Assembly: GCA_023396415.1 (NCBI GenBank)
Contig: JAEWWJ010000080.1
Span: 1 to 43,618 of the forward strand
Reading direction: 5' to 3'
From: Bacteroidota bacterium
GTDB taxonomy: Bacteria; Bacteroidota; Bacteroidia; Bacteroidales; F082
DNA: 43,618 bases
Every line of letters begins with the position of its first letter. The stretch's first letter is position 1. A program made the position numbers and the translations under genes. Below the pieces are notes generated by a model. That model was given only the letters and a program-made list of their open reading frames with translations. It did no database searches and was not told where the DNA came from. Positions 16,301 to 23,727 of this stretch are shown piece by piece.

Positions 16301-16927
16301 CTATTTCAAATAATCACTTACAATTTTTGAAAGGTCTTTTTTAATTGTTGCCCAAGTTTGTTTTTTAAAACTTACAGGTGTTTCGCTATCATCAGCATCA
16401 ATAAAATAGGTAATTGCATGAGGAATGCTGATGGCCAACATTTGGCTCGGATATTTTTGTTTGTGCCAGTCCATGATTTGTTGCAAGGAAAAATGTTGAA
16501 GCAGCTCGTGCAAATCCCAAAAATCCTTTTTCTTCGCACGGCCCAAAATGGCTTGAATTTTCATTGCCGCGATATCGCCCACATGGTACATCCTAATGCC
16601 ATCAACGGTTTCATAAGGCAAAATGGGCTGATGCGGAAAATAGACAATATCAACTTTAATATTGTCAATGAAACAAAAAATTCCGAAATGTGTATGCTGT
16701 TGCTTATAGGTAAAACGGGCGCCGAAAGCTTGTTCCAAGGCAGAAATTAATTCGGAATGGTTAAACTTTTCGTGATAAAACAGGTCAATATCTATTGAAC
16801 TGCGGTGGCCATAAAGCAATGAAAGAGCAGTACCTCCAACCAATGAAAAGTTTGCTAGTGCCGGAAGTGCAATTAAGTCTTTTAGTACGGAAAAAGTCCC
16901 GGGTTCAACTGTCTTAAAGTGTAGCAT
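16301..16927 (-). CDS. AbiEii/AbiGii-type nucleotidyltransferase, toxin-like
   Basis: The 208-residue protein has the family hallmark SLVGGTALSLLYGHRSSIDI at residues 28-47, followed by DLF, with the metal-binding Asp46 and Asp48. The downstream conserved segments are GDIAAMKIQAILGRAKKKDF and WDLHELL. Members of this family (PF08843) are nucleotidyltransferase toxins of AbiE-like toxin-antitoxin and phage-defence systems. The N-terminus MLHFKTVEPG is the usual one for the family, so the start at 16927 is credible even though it lies 46 bases inside the upstream DUF6922 gene; the two are translationally coupled. The toxic activity is inferred from the family. A domesticated enzyme is possible. 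Confidence 0.85.
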   Translation of the reverse strand: MLHFKTVEPGTFSVLKDLIALPALANFSLVGGTALSLLYGHRSSIDIDLFYHEKFNHSELISALEQAFGARFTYKQQHTHFGIFCFIDNIKVDIVYFPHQPILPYETVDGIRMYHVGDIAAMKIQAILGRAKKKDFWDLHELLQHFSLQQIMDWHKQKYPSQMLAISIPHAITYFIDADDSETPVSFKKQTWATIKKDLSKIVSDYLK

Positions 16928-17184
16928 CTGAATAATTCGATTGGTTTATCAATGATAGCACTGGCAAAATAAATGGTATGTTCGGGCAAAAACTTGGCTT
17001 TCAGTAGTGCTTCGGTAACTTTTTCATCGCCATAATAGCGGCGGCATTGGCGGATATCTTCCACATCGCCTCGCTCAAAAACACGTTCGATAACAAAGTT
17101 CGCCTTGGCATCGTAATCAATTTGCTCGAAGTTTACATCCCAAAAGATGCGTTTTTCAAATATGGGTTTCTTTTTCTTTTCCAT
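16882..17184 (-). CDS. DUF6922-family protein, putative antitoxin partner
   Basis: The 100-residue cytoplasmic protein matches the DUF6922 pattern: an IFWDVNFEQIDYDAKANFVI segment, ERVFERGDVEDIRQCRRYYG in the middle and the C-terminal FRCYTLRQLNPGLFPY. Genes of this family commonly precede AbiEii-type nucleotidyltransferases, as here, where the coding ends overlap by 46 bases. By position it is probably the antitoxin or a DNA-binding partner; no antitoxin activity can be read directly. A TTG three codons upstream is in frame, but the ATG at 17184 is preferred. TATCTTTG at 17197-17204 is a likely promoter. Confidence 0.8.
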   Translation of the reverse strand: MEKKKKPIFEKRIFWDVNFEQIDYDAKANFVIERVFERGDVEDIRQCRRYYGDEKVTEALLKAKFLPEHTIYFASAIIDKPIELFRCYTLRQLNPGLFPY

Positions 17185-17196
17185 AACAAACAATTA

Positions 17197-17204
17197 CAAA
17201 GATA
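17197..17204 (-). promoter_or_regulatory. -7 promoter element of the DUF6922/AbiEii pair
   Basis: TATCTTTG on the minus strand fits TAnnTTTG and ends 12 bases before the ATG at 17184, implying a very short leader. Confidence 0.45.
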
Positions 17205-17283
17205 TGTAAATCCTTTGTTGATGCTTTGATTTAGCGACATAGTTGCAAACTACGCTGATCGGGGTGGTGTGATGTAAAGACAT

Positions 17284-17317
17284 AAAAAAACGACCGAAAC
17301 ATACCTGCTTCAGCCGT
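17284..17317 (-). terminator. Terminator after fumC
   Basis: On the minus strand ACGGCTGAA pairs with TTCGGTCGT (9 bp with two G-T pairs) around an 10-base loop, followed by a run of seven T. It lies just past the fumC stop. Confidence 0.7.
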
Positions 17318-17339
17318 TTTTATGATAAAATGGAATTTA

Positions 17340-18725
17340 TTAAATCATTTTTTTAGGGTCAACCCATTCCGTGAATTGTTCGTCGGTGAGCAATCCCAGC
17401 TCCAAGGCCGCTTGGCGCAAAGTGCTGTGTTCGGCATGTGCTTTTTTAGCGATTTTGGCTGCATTGTCGTAGCCAATATGGGTGTTAAGTGCCGTGACAA
17501 GCATCAGCGAGTTTTCGAGGTTTTGTTTGATGCGTTCTTCGTTGGCTTCGACCTCGGCAATGGCATGATCGGTAAAGCTAACACAAGCATCACCAAGGAG
17601 TTGTGCGGCTTGCAAGAGGTTGTAAATCATTACTGGTTTGAACACATTCAGCTGAAAATGGCCTTGCATTCCTCCGGCAGCGATGGCGGCATCGTTGCCG
17701 ATTACTTGGGCGCACACCATCGAAAGGGATTCATTTTGGGTGGGATTCACTTTTCCGGGCATGATAGAAGAACCGGGTTCGTTGGCCGGAAGGATGAGTT
17801 CGCCAATGCCACAACGCGGACCTGAAGCCATCAAGCGGATATTATTGGCAATGTGCATCAAAGCAATGGCAAGCTGTTTCAAGGCACCTGACGTTTCTAC
17901 AATGGCATCATGTGCCGAGAGGGCTTCAAACTTATTGGGTGCTGTGATGAAAGGCAGACCTGTGAGTTTGGCGATGTTTTCGGCCACCTTTTCGGAATAT
18001 CCTTTGGGGGTGTTGATGCCTGTGCCCACGGCTGTGCCGCCCAAAGCCAGCTCACTCAGGTGTTCAAGGGTGTTGCGAAGGGCTTTTAATCCGTGATCCA
18101 ATTGTGAAACATAACCTGAAAATTCTTGTCCGAGTGTGAGTGGTGTAGCATCCATGAGGTGGGTGCGGCCAATCTTAACGATATTGTTAAAAGCTATTGC
18201 TTTTTCGTGGAGGGCGTCACGCAGTTTTTGTACACCCGGAATGGTGACGTCCACCAACATTTTGTAGGCAGCAATGTGCATAGCCGTAGGAAAAGTATCA
18301 TTGGAAGACTGTGATTTATTCACGTCATCATTGGGATGGATCACTTTTTTGGCATCTTCAAGGCTTCCACCCGAAATCACGTGGGCACGGTTGGCAATCA
18401 CTTCGTTCACATTCATATTGCTTTGGGTTCCTGAGCCTGTTTGCCAGATCACCAAAGGGAATTGGTCGTTGAGACGGCCGGCCAAAATTTCATCGGCGGC
18501 AGCAGCAATGAGGTCGCATTTTTCTTTTGGAAGCACGCCCAGCTCCATATTGGTGATGGCAGCGGCCTTTTTAAGGTAGGCAAAGGCGATGATAATTTCC
18601 TGTGGCATTGAACCTTCGGGGCCAATGCGGAAATTGTTACGCGAGCGTTCTGTTTGTGCACCCCAATATTTTTCTGCAGGAACCTCTACCGGTCCCATGG
18701 TGTCTTTTTCGATACGGAATTTCAT
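17340..18725 (-). CDS. fumC: Class II fumarate hydratase
   Basis: The 461-residue cytoplasmic enzyme interconverts fumarate and L-malate as a homotetramer without an iron-sulphur cluster. The fumarase/aspartase signature GSSIMPGKVNPTQNE is present with its mobile catalytic-loop serine, together with the substrate-binding segments TGSGTQSNMNVNE and GRTHLMDATPLTLGQE. The length equals the family norm (about 460). It is followed by a hairpin terminator and preceded by about 100 bases that carry two palindromic repeats. Malate dehydrogenase is encoded on the same strand about 4 kb upstream. Confidence 0.97.
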   Translation of the reverse strand: MKFRIEKDTMGPVEVPAEKYWGAQTERSRNNFRIGPEGSMPQEIIIAFAYLKKAAAITNMELGVLPKEKCDLIAAAADEILAGRLNDQFPLVIWQTGSGTQSNMNVNEVIANRAHVISGGSLEDAKKVIHPNDDVNKSQSSNDTFPTAMHIAAYKMLVDVTIPGVQKLRDALHEKAIAFNNIVKIGRTHLMDATPLTLGQEFSGYVSQLDHGLKALRNTLEHLSELALGGTAVGTGINTPKGYSEKVAENIAKLTGLPFITAPNKFEALSAHDAIVETSGALKQLAIALMHIANNIRLMASGPRCGIGELILPANEPGSSIMPGKVNPTQNESLSMVCAQVIGNDAAIAAGGMQGHFQLNVFKPVMIYNLLQAAQLLGDACVSFTDHAIAEVEANEERIKQNLENSLMLVTALNTHIGYDNAAKIAKKAHAEHSTLRQAALELGLLTDEQFTEWVDPKKMI

Positions 18726-18771
18726 AATGTTAAGTGTTATATGGTTTGATCAATCAATTTTCGTTTCGGAG

Positions 18772-18831
18772 AGACGTTGCATGCAACGTCTTTACGGGTA
18801 GATGTAGACGTTGCATGCAACGTCTTTACGG
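18772..18831. repeat. Two copies of a REP-like palindromic repeat
   Basis: The perfect palindrome GACGTTGCATGCAACGTC occurs at 18773-18790 and 18807-18824. Each copy sits in an identical 26-base unit (18772-18797 and 18806-18831) that continues into TTTACGG. The second unit runs into the end of the four-helix-bundle gene and supplies its stop codon. Palindromes of this kind are dispersed in Bacteroidota and other genomes; only these two copies are in the window. Confidence 0.8.
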
Positions 18832-19197
18832 TTTGGTTTTTTTGTTTACACGGTTGGTCAGTGATGCCAATTCCTGATTGATTTGCAACAATTCTTCCTG
18901 CAATTGTTCAAATTCGTTTTGGCGGAGGATGCTCACCCTGAAGGCGACATACAGCAGTGTTTCAACTTCGGCCAAGGCATCGGATGCTTGTCGCAATGCT
19001 GCGCCGCTCCCCGAATGGATGCCGTTATTTAGGGCCGAGGCAATGTAAACGGAAATGTCGGTGGCCCGGTTTTTTATCTTTCTTCCCAGGCCTTCGCGTT
19101 CGGCTTCTGGAAAGGTGGACGAAATGGTGTAAAGCAGATGAATCAACTGCATGGTTTTCTGCCAAACGGGCATTTGGGTGTGAGGACGTTCAATCAT
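18826..19197 (-). CDS. Four-helix-bundle protein of the S23/IVP family
   Basis: The 123-residue protein is almost all helical and belongs to the S23 rRNA-intervening-sequence protein family. Typical features are VWQKTMQLIHLLY near the start, a central FPEAEREGLGRKIKNRATDI and the later ASDALAEVETLLYVAFRVSI. Relatives include the accessory protein Avd of diversity-generating retroelements, but no reverse transcriptase is near. The molecular role is unknown. The stop codon and last Pro codon lie in a palindromic repeat unit, so the C-terminal end (NRVNKKTKP) may have been altered when the repeat arrived. It begins 5 bases after the ArsC-family gene. Confidence 0.85.
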   Translation of the reverse strand: MIERPHTQMPVWQKTMQLIHLLYTISSTFPEAEREGLGRKIKNRATDISVYIASALNNGIHSGSGAALRQASDALAEVETLLYVAFRVSILRQNEFEQLQEELLQINQELASLTNRVNKKTKP

Positions 19198-19202
19198 GGC
19201 TG

Positions 19203-19556
19203 TTATTTTTTTGAAGGAATAAGTTGTGAAATATTTTCTGCCGGCTCAGCCCAAATGGCGCGATCGCCGATTTCAACAATAGGTCGTTTCAGAAGCTTGG
19301 GATGGGTAACAATGGCATCTATCCAAGCCTCATCGCTGAGGTTTTTATCTTTAAATTGTTGTTTATAAATATCTTCTTGAGTGCGAATCAGTTCATGTGC
19401 CGGCAGTTCTATTTTCAGGATCAAAGCTTTGAGTTCGGCTCTGGTCAATGGGTTTTTCAAATAGTCTATCACTTCAAATTTCAATTGGGTAGCTTCTAAA
19501 AAGGCCAAACCGGCGCGTGATTTTTTACATCTTGGGTTGTGATAGATTCTGTTCAT
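19203..19556 (-). CDS. ArsC/Spx-family reductase-like protein
   Basis: The 117-residue protein has the thioredoxin-like fold of the glutaredoxin-dependent arsenate reductase family: IYHNPRCKKSRAGLAFLE at the start with Cys10 as the candidate active residue, and the family segment HPKLLKRPIV near the end. Arsenate reduction would need glutaredoxin and glutathione or an equivalent thiol. There are no arsenic transporter genes nearby, so a redox or Spx-like role is just as possible. It lies 11 bases after prfB and is probably co-transcribed with it. Confidence 0.85.
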   Translation of the reverse strand: MNRIYHNPRCKKSRAGLAFLEATQLKFEVIDYLKNPLTRAELKALILKIELPAHELIRTQEDIYKQQFKDKNLSDEAWIDAIVTHPKLLKRPIVEIGDRAIWAEPAENISQLIPSKK

Positions 19557-19567
19557 CGGTAACTATT

Positions 19568-20678
19568 TTAGGTATAACTATCTGGATCGGGGGTGCGACC
19601 AAACTCCATGAGGTAGGCTTTAAGAAAATCGTTGATTTTGCCATCGAGCACAGCTTGGGTGTTGGACGTTTCAAAGCTGGTGCGGTTGTCTTTTACGAGC
19701 TTGTAAGGATGCAGTACATATGACCTGATCTGCGATCCCCATTCAATTTTTTTCTTGTTGCCTTCAATTTTGTCAATGGCTTCCTGCTTTTTCCGAAGTT
19801 CCATTTCATACAGTTGCGATTTAAGCATTTGCATGGCTTTTTCGCGGTTTTGGCCCTGTGAGCGTGTTTCTTGACATTCGATCACCAAGCCGCTGGGGGC
19901 GTGGCGCAGGCGCACCGCTGTTTCAACTTTGTTCACGTTTTGGCCTCCCGGTCCGCTGGAGCGGAAGGTGTCCCAGCTGATGTCGGCCGGACTAACCACA
20001 ATGTTGATATTGTCGTCCACCACGGGATACACATACACCGATGCAAAGCTGGTGTGGCGGCGGTTGGCCGAGTCGAAAGGGGAGAGGCGTACCAAACGAT
20101 GGACGCCATTTTCGCCTTTGAGGTAGCCAAAAGCGTAGTCGCCTTCAAACTCGAGTGAAACACTTTTAATGCCGGCCACTTCGCCTTCTTGAATGTCTAA
20201 CTGCTTCACCTTGTAGCCGTTATCTTCACCCCACATGAGGTACATCCGCATGATCATCTCAGCCCAATCCTGACTTTCGGTTCCTCCGGCTCCGGCATTG
20301 ATGTTGAGAATGGCCGACAACTTATCTTCTTCGCTGCTGAGCATATTCATAAATTCTAGCTCTTCAATCTTAGCCAAACAACCCGTATAAGCTTGATCAA
20401 CTTCAGTAGCATCGGCATCGCCTGTTTCAAAAAAATCGCGGGCCATGCTCAGCTCATCATATAGGAGTGCGGCAGCAAAGAAACCGTCTGTCCAGCGTTT
20501 TTTTTCTTTGATGAGCTTGAGTTGTTGCTCAGCCTTTTTGGGATCGTCCCAAAAATCGGGGGCAAGGGTCTTTTCTTCTTCTTCTTCTATTTCAATCAGC
20601 TTTCGGTCCACGTCAAAGGAACCTCCTCAAAGCTTCAAGCCTCTTACCCAACTCTTTATATTGTTCAGTGTTGATCAT
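19568..20678 (-). CDS. prfB: Peptide chain release factor 2, with programmed +1 frameshift
   Basis: RF2 recognises UGA and UAA stops and releases the peptide at the ribosome. The first frame begins at ATG 20678 (MINTEQYKELGKRLEALRRF then L) and meets an in-frame TGA after 21 codons, at 20615-20613. A +1 shift at CTT-TGA-C continues as DVDRKLIEIEEEEE to 19568, giving about 369 residues in all, as in E. coli (365). The catalytic GGQ loop is in SSGPGGQNVNKVETAVRLRH. The short-frame stop is the normal autoregulatory site, not a mutation; low RF2 favours shifting and so more RF2. It is followed closely by the ArsC-family gene. Confidence 0.96.
20612..20627 (-). promoter_or_regulatory. prfB programmed frameshift site
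   Basis: The minus strand reads AGGAGGTTCCTTTGAC: a Shine-Dalgarno-like AGGAGG three bases before the slippery CTT, then TGA followed by C, the weak stop context. E. coli has the same arrangement (AGGGGGTATCTTTGAC). An internal SD is notable because Bacteroidota genes seldom use SD for initiation. Confidence 0.93.
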
Positions 20679-20700
20679 TTCAGTGTTTTTTTGTGCAATC

Positions 20701-20722
20701 AAAAGGAAGTTGTTTTCCTTTT
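20701..20722 (-). terminator. Weak hairpin between recX and prfB
   Basis: AAAAGGAA and TTCCTTTT form a perfect 8-bp stem with a 6-base loop between the two genes. It is A+T-rich and has only a short T tract on the minus strand, so termination would be partial at best. Confidence 0.35.
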
Positions 20723-20779
20723 AGAAATCTTTAAAATGTTAAGGCTGCGAAGTTAAACAATAAAATTAGTTGCCACCCA

Positions 20780-21232
20780 TCAATCTTTTTGCTTTAAAAC
20801 CTGCCAAACCAAAGCTGATTCAAAGCCTTTTTGGATGGCGAATTGGGCCAATTTTGCTTTTTGGGTGGAGCTGTCGGCGGCTTTCACTTTTTTGGTTTCA
20901 AGCACATGTTGTAGCGTTTGGAGGTATTCATCTGTGTCAATTTCTTGCAACCCAATTTCAATCACTATCTCGGGAATTCTTTTTTGTTTGAGGGCATACA
21001 TGATTTTGATTCTTCCCCATTTGTTGTGCCTCAGTTTTCCGAGAGCAAAAGCCCTGACATAACGGTCTTCATCAAGATAATTTTCTTCCTGTAAGGCAAC
21101 GACAATTTGTTCGATTTGCTCGGGAACAACCTGCCAGGATTGCAGCTTCTCTTTCACCTCGTGGATGCAACGTTCTTGATAGTCGCAAAACTGTCGGGCT
21201 TTATCCAAAATTTGATGATCGTAAGTTGTCAT
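20780..21232 (-). CDS. recX: RecX-family regulator of RecA
   Basis: The 150-residue helical protein matches RecX, which binds RecA filaments and limits their activity. The characteristic parts are the start (LDKARQFCDYQERCIHEVKE), EENYLDEDRYVRAFALGKLR, and KWGRIKIMYALKQKRIPEIV; the length is typical. It lies between an FKBP lipoprotein gene and prfB on the same strand. recA itself is not in the window. Confidence 0.92.
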   Translation of the reverse strand: MTTYDHQILDKARQFCDYQERCIHEVKEKLQSWQVVPEQIEQIVVALQEENYLDEDRYVRAFALGKLRHNKWGRIKIMYALKQKRIPEIVIEIGLQEIDTDEYLQTLQHVLETKKVKAADSSTQKAKLAQFAIQKGFESALVWQVLKQKD

Positions 21233-21282
21233 ATCCTTCTTTATCAGACCTTAAAGTTGTGAATAAATCTACTTCTAAGAGA

Positions 21283-21735
21283 TTAATTGGAAAAATAATG
21301 CAGGGTGATGTCGAAAATAAGCGGTGTGTTGGGAGGAATAGTAGCTGATCCTTGGCTGCCATACGCCAAAGGCGATGGGATGAACAACCTGACTTTTCCT
21401 GCTGAACCAACCAATGGAATGCCCTGTTTCCAGCCCTCGATGAGGTTTCGCAGACCGAAGGTTTTAAAAGTATTTTCTTCAAATACTTCGCCTGTGAGGA
21501 ACCGACCTTTGTAACTTACCGTAACGGTGGAATTCAGGTTAGGCTTTTCAGCACCGCCTTGCTTTTCGATGATGTAGAAAAGCCCGCTTTCAAGTTTTTG
21601 GGCTTCAATGTTGTTATCTGTAAGATATTGGGTAATTTTTTCAATATCTCTAAGTAGATAATCGGTTTCTGAGTCTTTTTTACATGCTGTGAAGGTCAGC
21701 AATAAAAGGAAGAAAAAAAGAAATTTTTGTTTCAT
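21283..21735 (-). CDS. FKBP-type peptidyl-prolyl cis-trans isomerase lipoprotein
   Basis: The 150-residue protein has a lipoprotein signal peptide (LLTFTAC, Cys18), a short helical linker (about 20-45), and one FKBP domain (about 48-148). Recognisable segments are STVTVSYKGRFLTGEVFEEN, LIEGWKQGIPLVGSAGKVRL and IPSPLAYGSQG, then IPPNTPLIFDITL. It should speed prolyl isomerisation during protein folding in the envelope. It starts 6 bases after the sirtuin gene stop. Confidence 0.94.
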   Translation of the reverse strand: MKQKFLFFFLLLLTFTACKKDSETDYLLRDIEKITQYLTDNNIEAQKLESGLFYIIEKQGGAEKPNLNSTVTVSYKGRFLTGEVFEENTFKTFGLRNLIEGWKQGIPLVGSAGKVRLFIPSPLAYGSQGSATIPPNTPLIFDITLHYFSN

Positions 21736-21741
21736 GGATGT

Positions 21742-22443
21742 TTAAACCGTGTTTAAATGTGATTGAATAAGTTGATTCACAAGAAGTGGCAGACCCCTGG
21801 CGGCTTTTTCGCGGATGAAGTTGAGGTTGCTGTACCGGTTTGAAGGGCTTGCTGTCGGATCAACAAGATAAATAGCTGATTTTGAGGGTGCCAAGTCGAG
21901 CAGTCCGGCAGCCGGATACACTTGTAAAGAAGTGCCCACAACAATAAAAATATCAGCTTTAGAGGCCAGCCGTGCCGCGAGTTCAATGTTGGGGACGTTC
22001 TCGCCAAACCAAACAATATGTGGCCTCAGTTGGGCGCCATCACTGGCCTTGTCGCCCAATTTTAATTCCCATCCTTCGAGGGTTGTTACCAAATTGGGGT
22101 TGGCCGTGCTACGTACTTTTTTTAGCTCACCATGCAAGTGAAGCACTTGAGTTGATCCGGCCCTTTCGTGCAGGTCATCCACGTTTTGGGTGATGATTTG
22201 CACTTGAAAATACTGCTCTAAAAGCGCCAAAGCTCGATGGCCTTCGTTGGGTTCAACTTCATAGAGTTGCTTGCGTCTTTGGTTGTAAAAGTCAAGAACT
22301 AACTGTGGGTTTCGTTCCCATGCCATGGGCGTAGCCAGGTCTTCAAAACAATGGTTGCGCCACAGTCCATCATCATCGCGGAAGGTTTTAATCCCACTTT
22401 CGGCACTGATGCCGGCTCCCGATAAAACAACAATATTTTTCAT
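21742..22443 (-). CDS. Sir2-family NAD-dependent protein deacylase lacking zinc cysteines
   Basis: The 233-residue protein has the sirtuin NAD-binding motifs LSGAGISAESGI (7-18), TFRDDDGLW (20-28) and TQNVDDLHERAG (85-96), and the catalytic His104 in LHLHGELKKVR. Tyr53 and Arg56 (FYNQRR) match the class III signature that selects succinyl- or malonyl-lysine. The zinc ribbon, normally four Cys, should lie at about residues 111-140. No Cys is there; the only Cys in the protein is Cys32. The module seems to be replaced by a zinc-free loop. It heads the series sirtuin, FKBP, recX, prfB, with a terminator from mdh just upstream. Deacylase activity is inferred. Confidence 0.93.
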   Translation of the reverse strand: MKNIVVLSGAGISAESGIKTFRDDDGLWRNHCFEDLATPMAWERNPQLVLDFYNQRRKQLYEVEPNEGHRALALLEQYFQVQIITQNVDDLHERAGSTQVLHLHGELKKVRSTANPNLVTTLEGWELKLGDKASDGAQLRPHIVWFGENVPNIELAARLASKADIFIVVGTSLQVYPAAGLLDLAPSKSAIYLVDPTASPSNRYSNLNFIREKAARGLPLLVNQLIQSHLNTV

Positions 22444-22483
22444 AGTAACAATGTGTTGCCTAGGTGTGTATGAGGTGCAAAGA

Positions 22484-22516
22484 AATGAAAAAAGCCGCTT
22501 TTTGGGAGCAGCTTTT
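22484..22516 (-). terminator. Terminator after mdh
   Basis: On the minus strand AAAAGCTGCT pairs with AGCGGCTTTT (10 bp, one G-T pair) around CCCAAAA, followed by further T. T runs on both sides could let it act in both directions. It lies 23 bases past the mdh stop. Confidence 0.75.
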
Positions 22517-22538
22517 CTTTTTTTGTAGGTGATGGATG

Positions 22539-23477
22539 TTAGAAAAGTTTCATGTCGTCGAGCACCTTCATCACTCCTTTTACAGCGTCGGAAGAGTCGT
22601 ACAAAAGTTTCTTTTCTTCTTTGTTGAGATCTACTTCAATGATTTCTTCGATGCCACGACGGCCTAATTTTACCGGTACTCCCAAATAAACATCTTTGAG
22701 GCCGTATTCGCCTTGAAGCAACGCACAAACGGGAAAGATTCGGTTTTGGTCGTCCACAATGGCTTCAACCATTTGAGCAGCAGCAGCTCCCGGAGCATAC
22801 CACGCGGAGGTGCCCATGAGGTTTACCAATTCGCCACCGCCTTTTTTGGTTCTTTCTACAATTTTATCTAGTTCTTCTTTTCCAAGAAGTTCGGTAACAG
22901 GAATGCCGTTGATCGAGGTATAGCGGGGCAGTGGAACCATGGTGTCGCCGTGTCCGCCCATAAGCAGGGCGTGAACATCGGTTGGAGAAACGTTCAAGGC
23001 ATCTGAGATGAAAGTACGGTAACGGGCGGTGTCAAGTGTTCCGGCCATACCAAAAACTTTACGTGAGGGTTTATTGCTGGCAAGATAAGCAGCGTAAGTC
23101 ATTACATCTAAGGGGTTTGACACAACGATAATGATGGCATCGGGGGAGTATTTTACCACTTTCTCGGTAACCTCTTTCACAATATCGGCATTGGTTTTAA
23201 TCAAGTCGTCGCGCGACATGCCGGGTTTGCGTGGCAAGCCGGAGGTTATGACTACCACGCCGGAACCTTTTGTTTTAAGATAGTCATTGGTTGAACCCGT
23301 CACGCGGGTGTTAAAGTGGTTGATGGGAGCTGCCTGCCAAATATCTAAGGCTTTTCCCTCGGCAATACCTTCTTTAATGTCAACCAAGACCAGTTCTTTG
23401 CAAAGATTTTTGTGAGCAATCACGTTGGCGCAGGTAGCTCCTACGTTTCCGGCCCCTATTACAGTAATTTTTTCCAT
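22539..23477 (-). CDS. mdh: Malate dehydrogenase
   Basis: The 312-residue enzyme oxidises malate to oxaloacetate with NAD. It is of the LDH-like MDH type: the NAD-binding glycine motif VIGAGNVGATCA is at residues 5-16, the substrate-loop arginines in SGLPRKPGMSRDDL, and the catalytic His in LLMGGHGDTMVPLPRY. Arg in the loop argues for malate over lactate. The length is normal (about 312). It has its own promoter element (23512-23519) and a terminator, so it appears to be a single-gene unit. Confidence 0.97.
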   Translation of the reverse strand: MEKITVIGAGNVGATCANVIAHKNLCKELVLVDIKEGIAEGKALDIWQAAPINHFNTRVTGSTNDYLKTKGSGVVVITSGLPRKPGMSRDDLIKTNADIVKEVTEKVVKYSPDAIIIVVSNPLDVMTYAAYLASNKPSRKVFGMAGTLDTARYRTFISDALNVSPTDVHALLMGGHGDTMVPLPRYTSINGIPVTELLGKEELDKIVERTKKGGGELVNLMGTSAWYAPGAAAAQMVEAIVDDQNRIFPVCALLQGEYGLKDVYLGVPVKLGRRGIEEIIEVDLNKEEKKLLYDSSDAVKGVMKVLDDMKLF

Positions 23478-23511
23478 GTGAATTAATAATTTGGTGTTTT
23501 CTTAATTTTTA

Positions 23512-23519
23512 CAAATATA
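23512..23519 (-). promoter_or_regulatory. -7 promoter element of mdh
   Basis: TATATTTG on the minus strand fits TAnnTTTG and lies 35 bases before the mdh ATG. Confidence 0.45.
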
Positions 23520-23607
23520 CATATCTTCATGTATGATGGAAATGCCTTTTTTAATTTTTCTTTCTAAATGAATTTTTTTCGCTGATGGATGCTCAGGAAA
23601 TTGAAAA

Positions 23608-23650
23608 TTTCCAACCTGAAGTTGGCACGACCAAAGCTTCAAGTTGGAAA
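23608..23650 (-). terminator. Long hairpin downstream of the Asp-box protein gene
   Basis: TTTCCAACTTGAAG and CTTCAGGTTGGAAA pair over 14 bp with one G-T pair around a 15-base loop on the minus strand, followed by TTTTC. It lies about 80 bases past the stop of the large exported protein. It could be its terminator or a dispersed repeat. Confidence 0.5.
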
Positions 23651-23727
23651 TCCTCCTATGAAAAAACTGCTCTTACTTTTCATTGAACGTTTTTCAATGA
23701 TAAAAGCCTGCCAAACAATTTTTTATG

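Noticed and set aside
18772..18831. Two-copy repeat as a CRISPR array
   Set aside because: Only two units, an 8-base spacer and a fully palindromic core; no cas genes.
18826..19197. Diversity-generating retroelement, because the S23 family resembles Avd
   Set aside because: No reverse transcriptase, template repeat or variable repeat is near.
19203..19556. Arsenic-resistance operon
   Set aside because: Only the ArsC-like gene is present; no arsB/acr3 or arsR nearby.
20612..20678. Early in-frame TGA in prfB, suggesting a pseudogene
   Set aside because: The AGGAGG, CTT-TGA-C context is the standard RF2 frameshift site and the continuing frame is intact.
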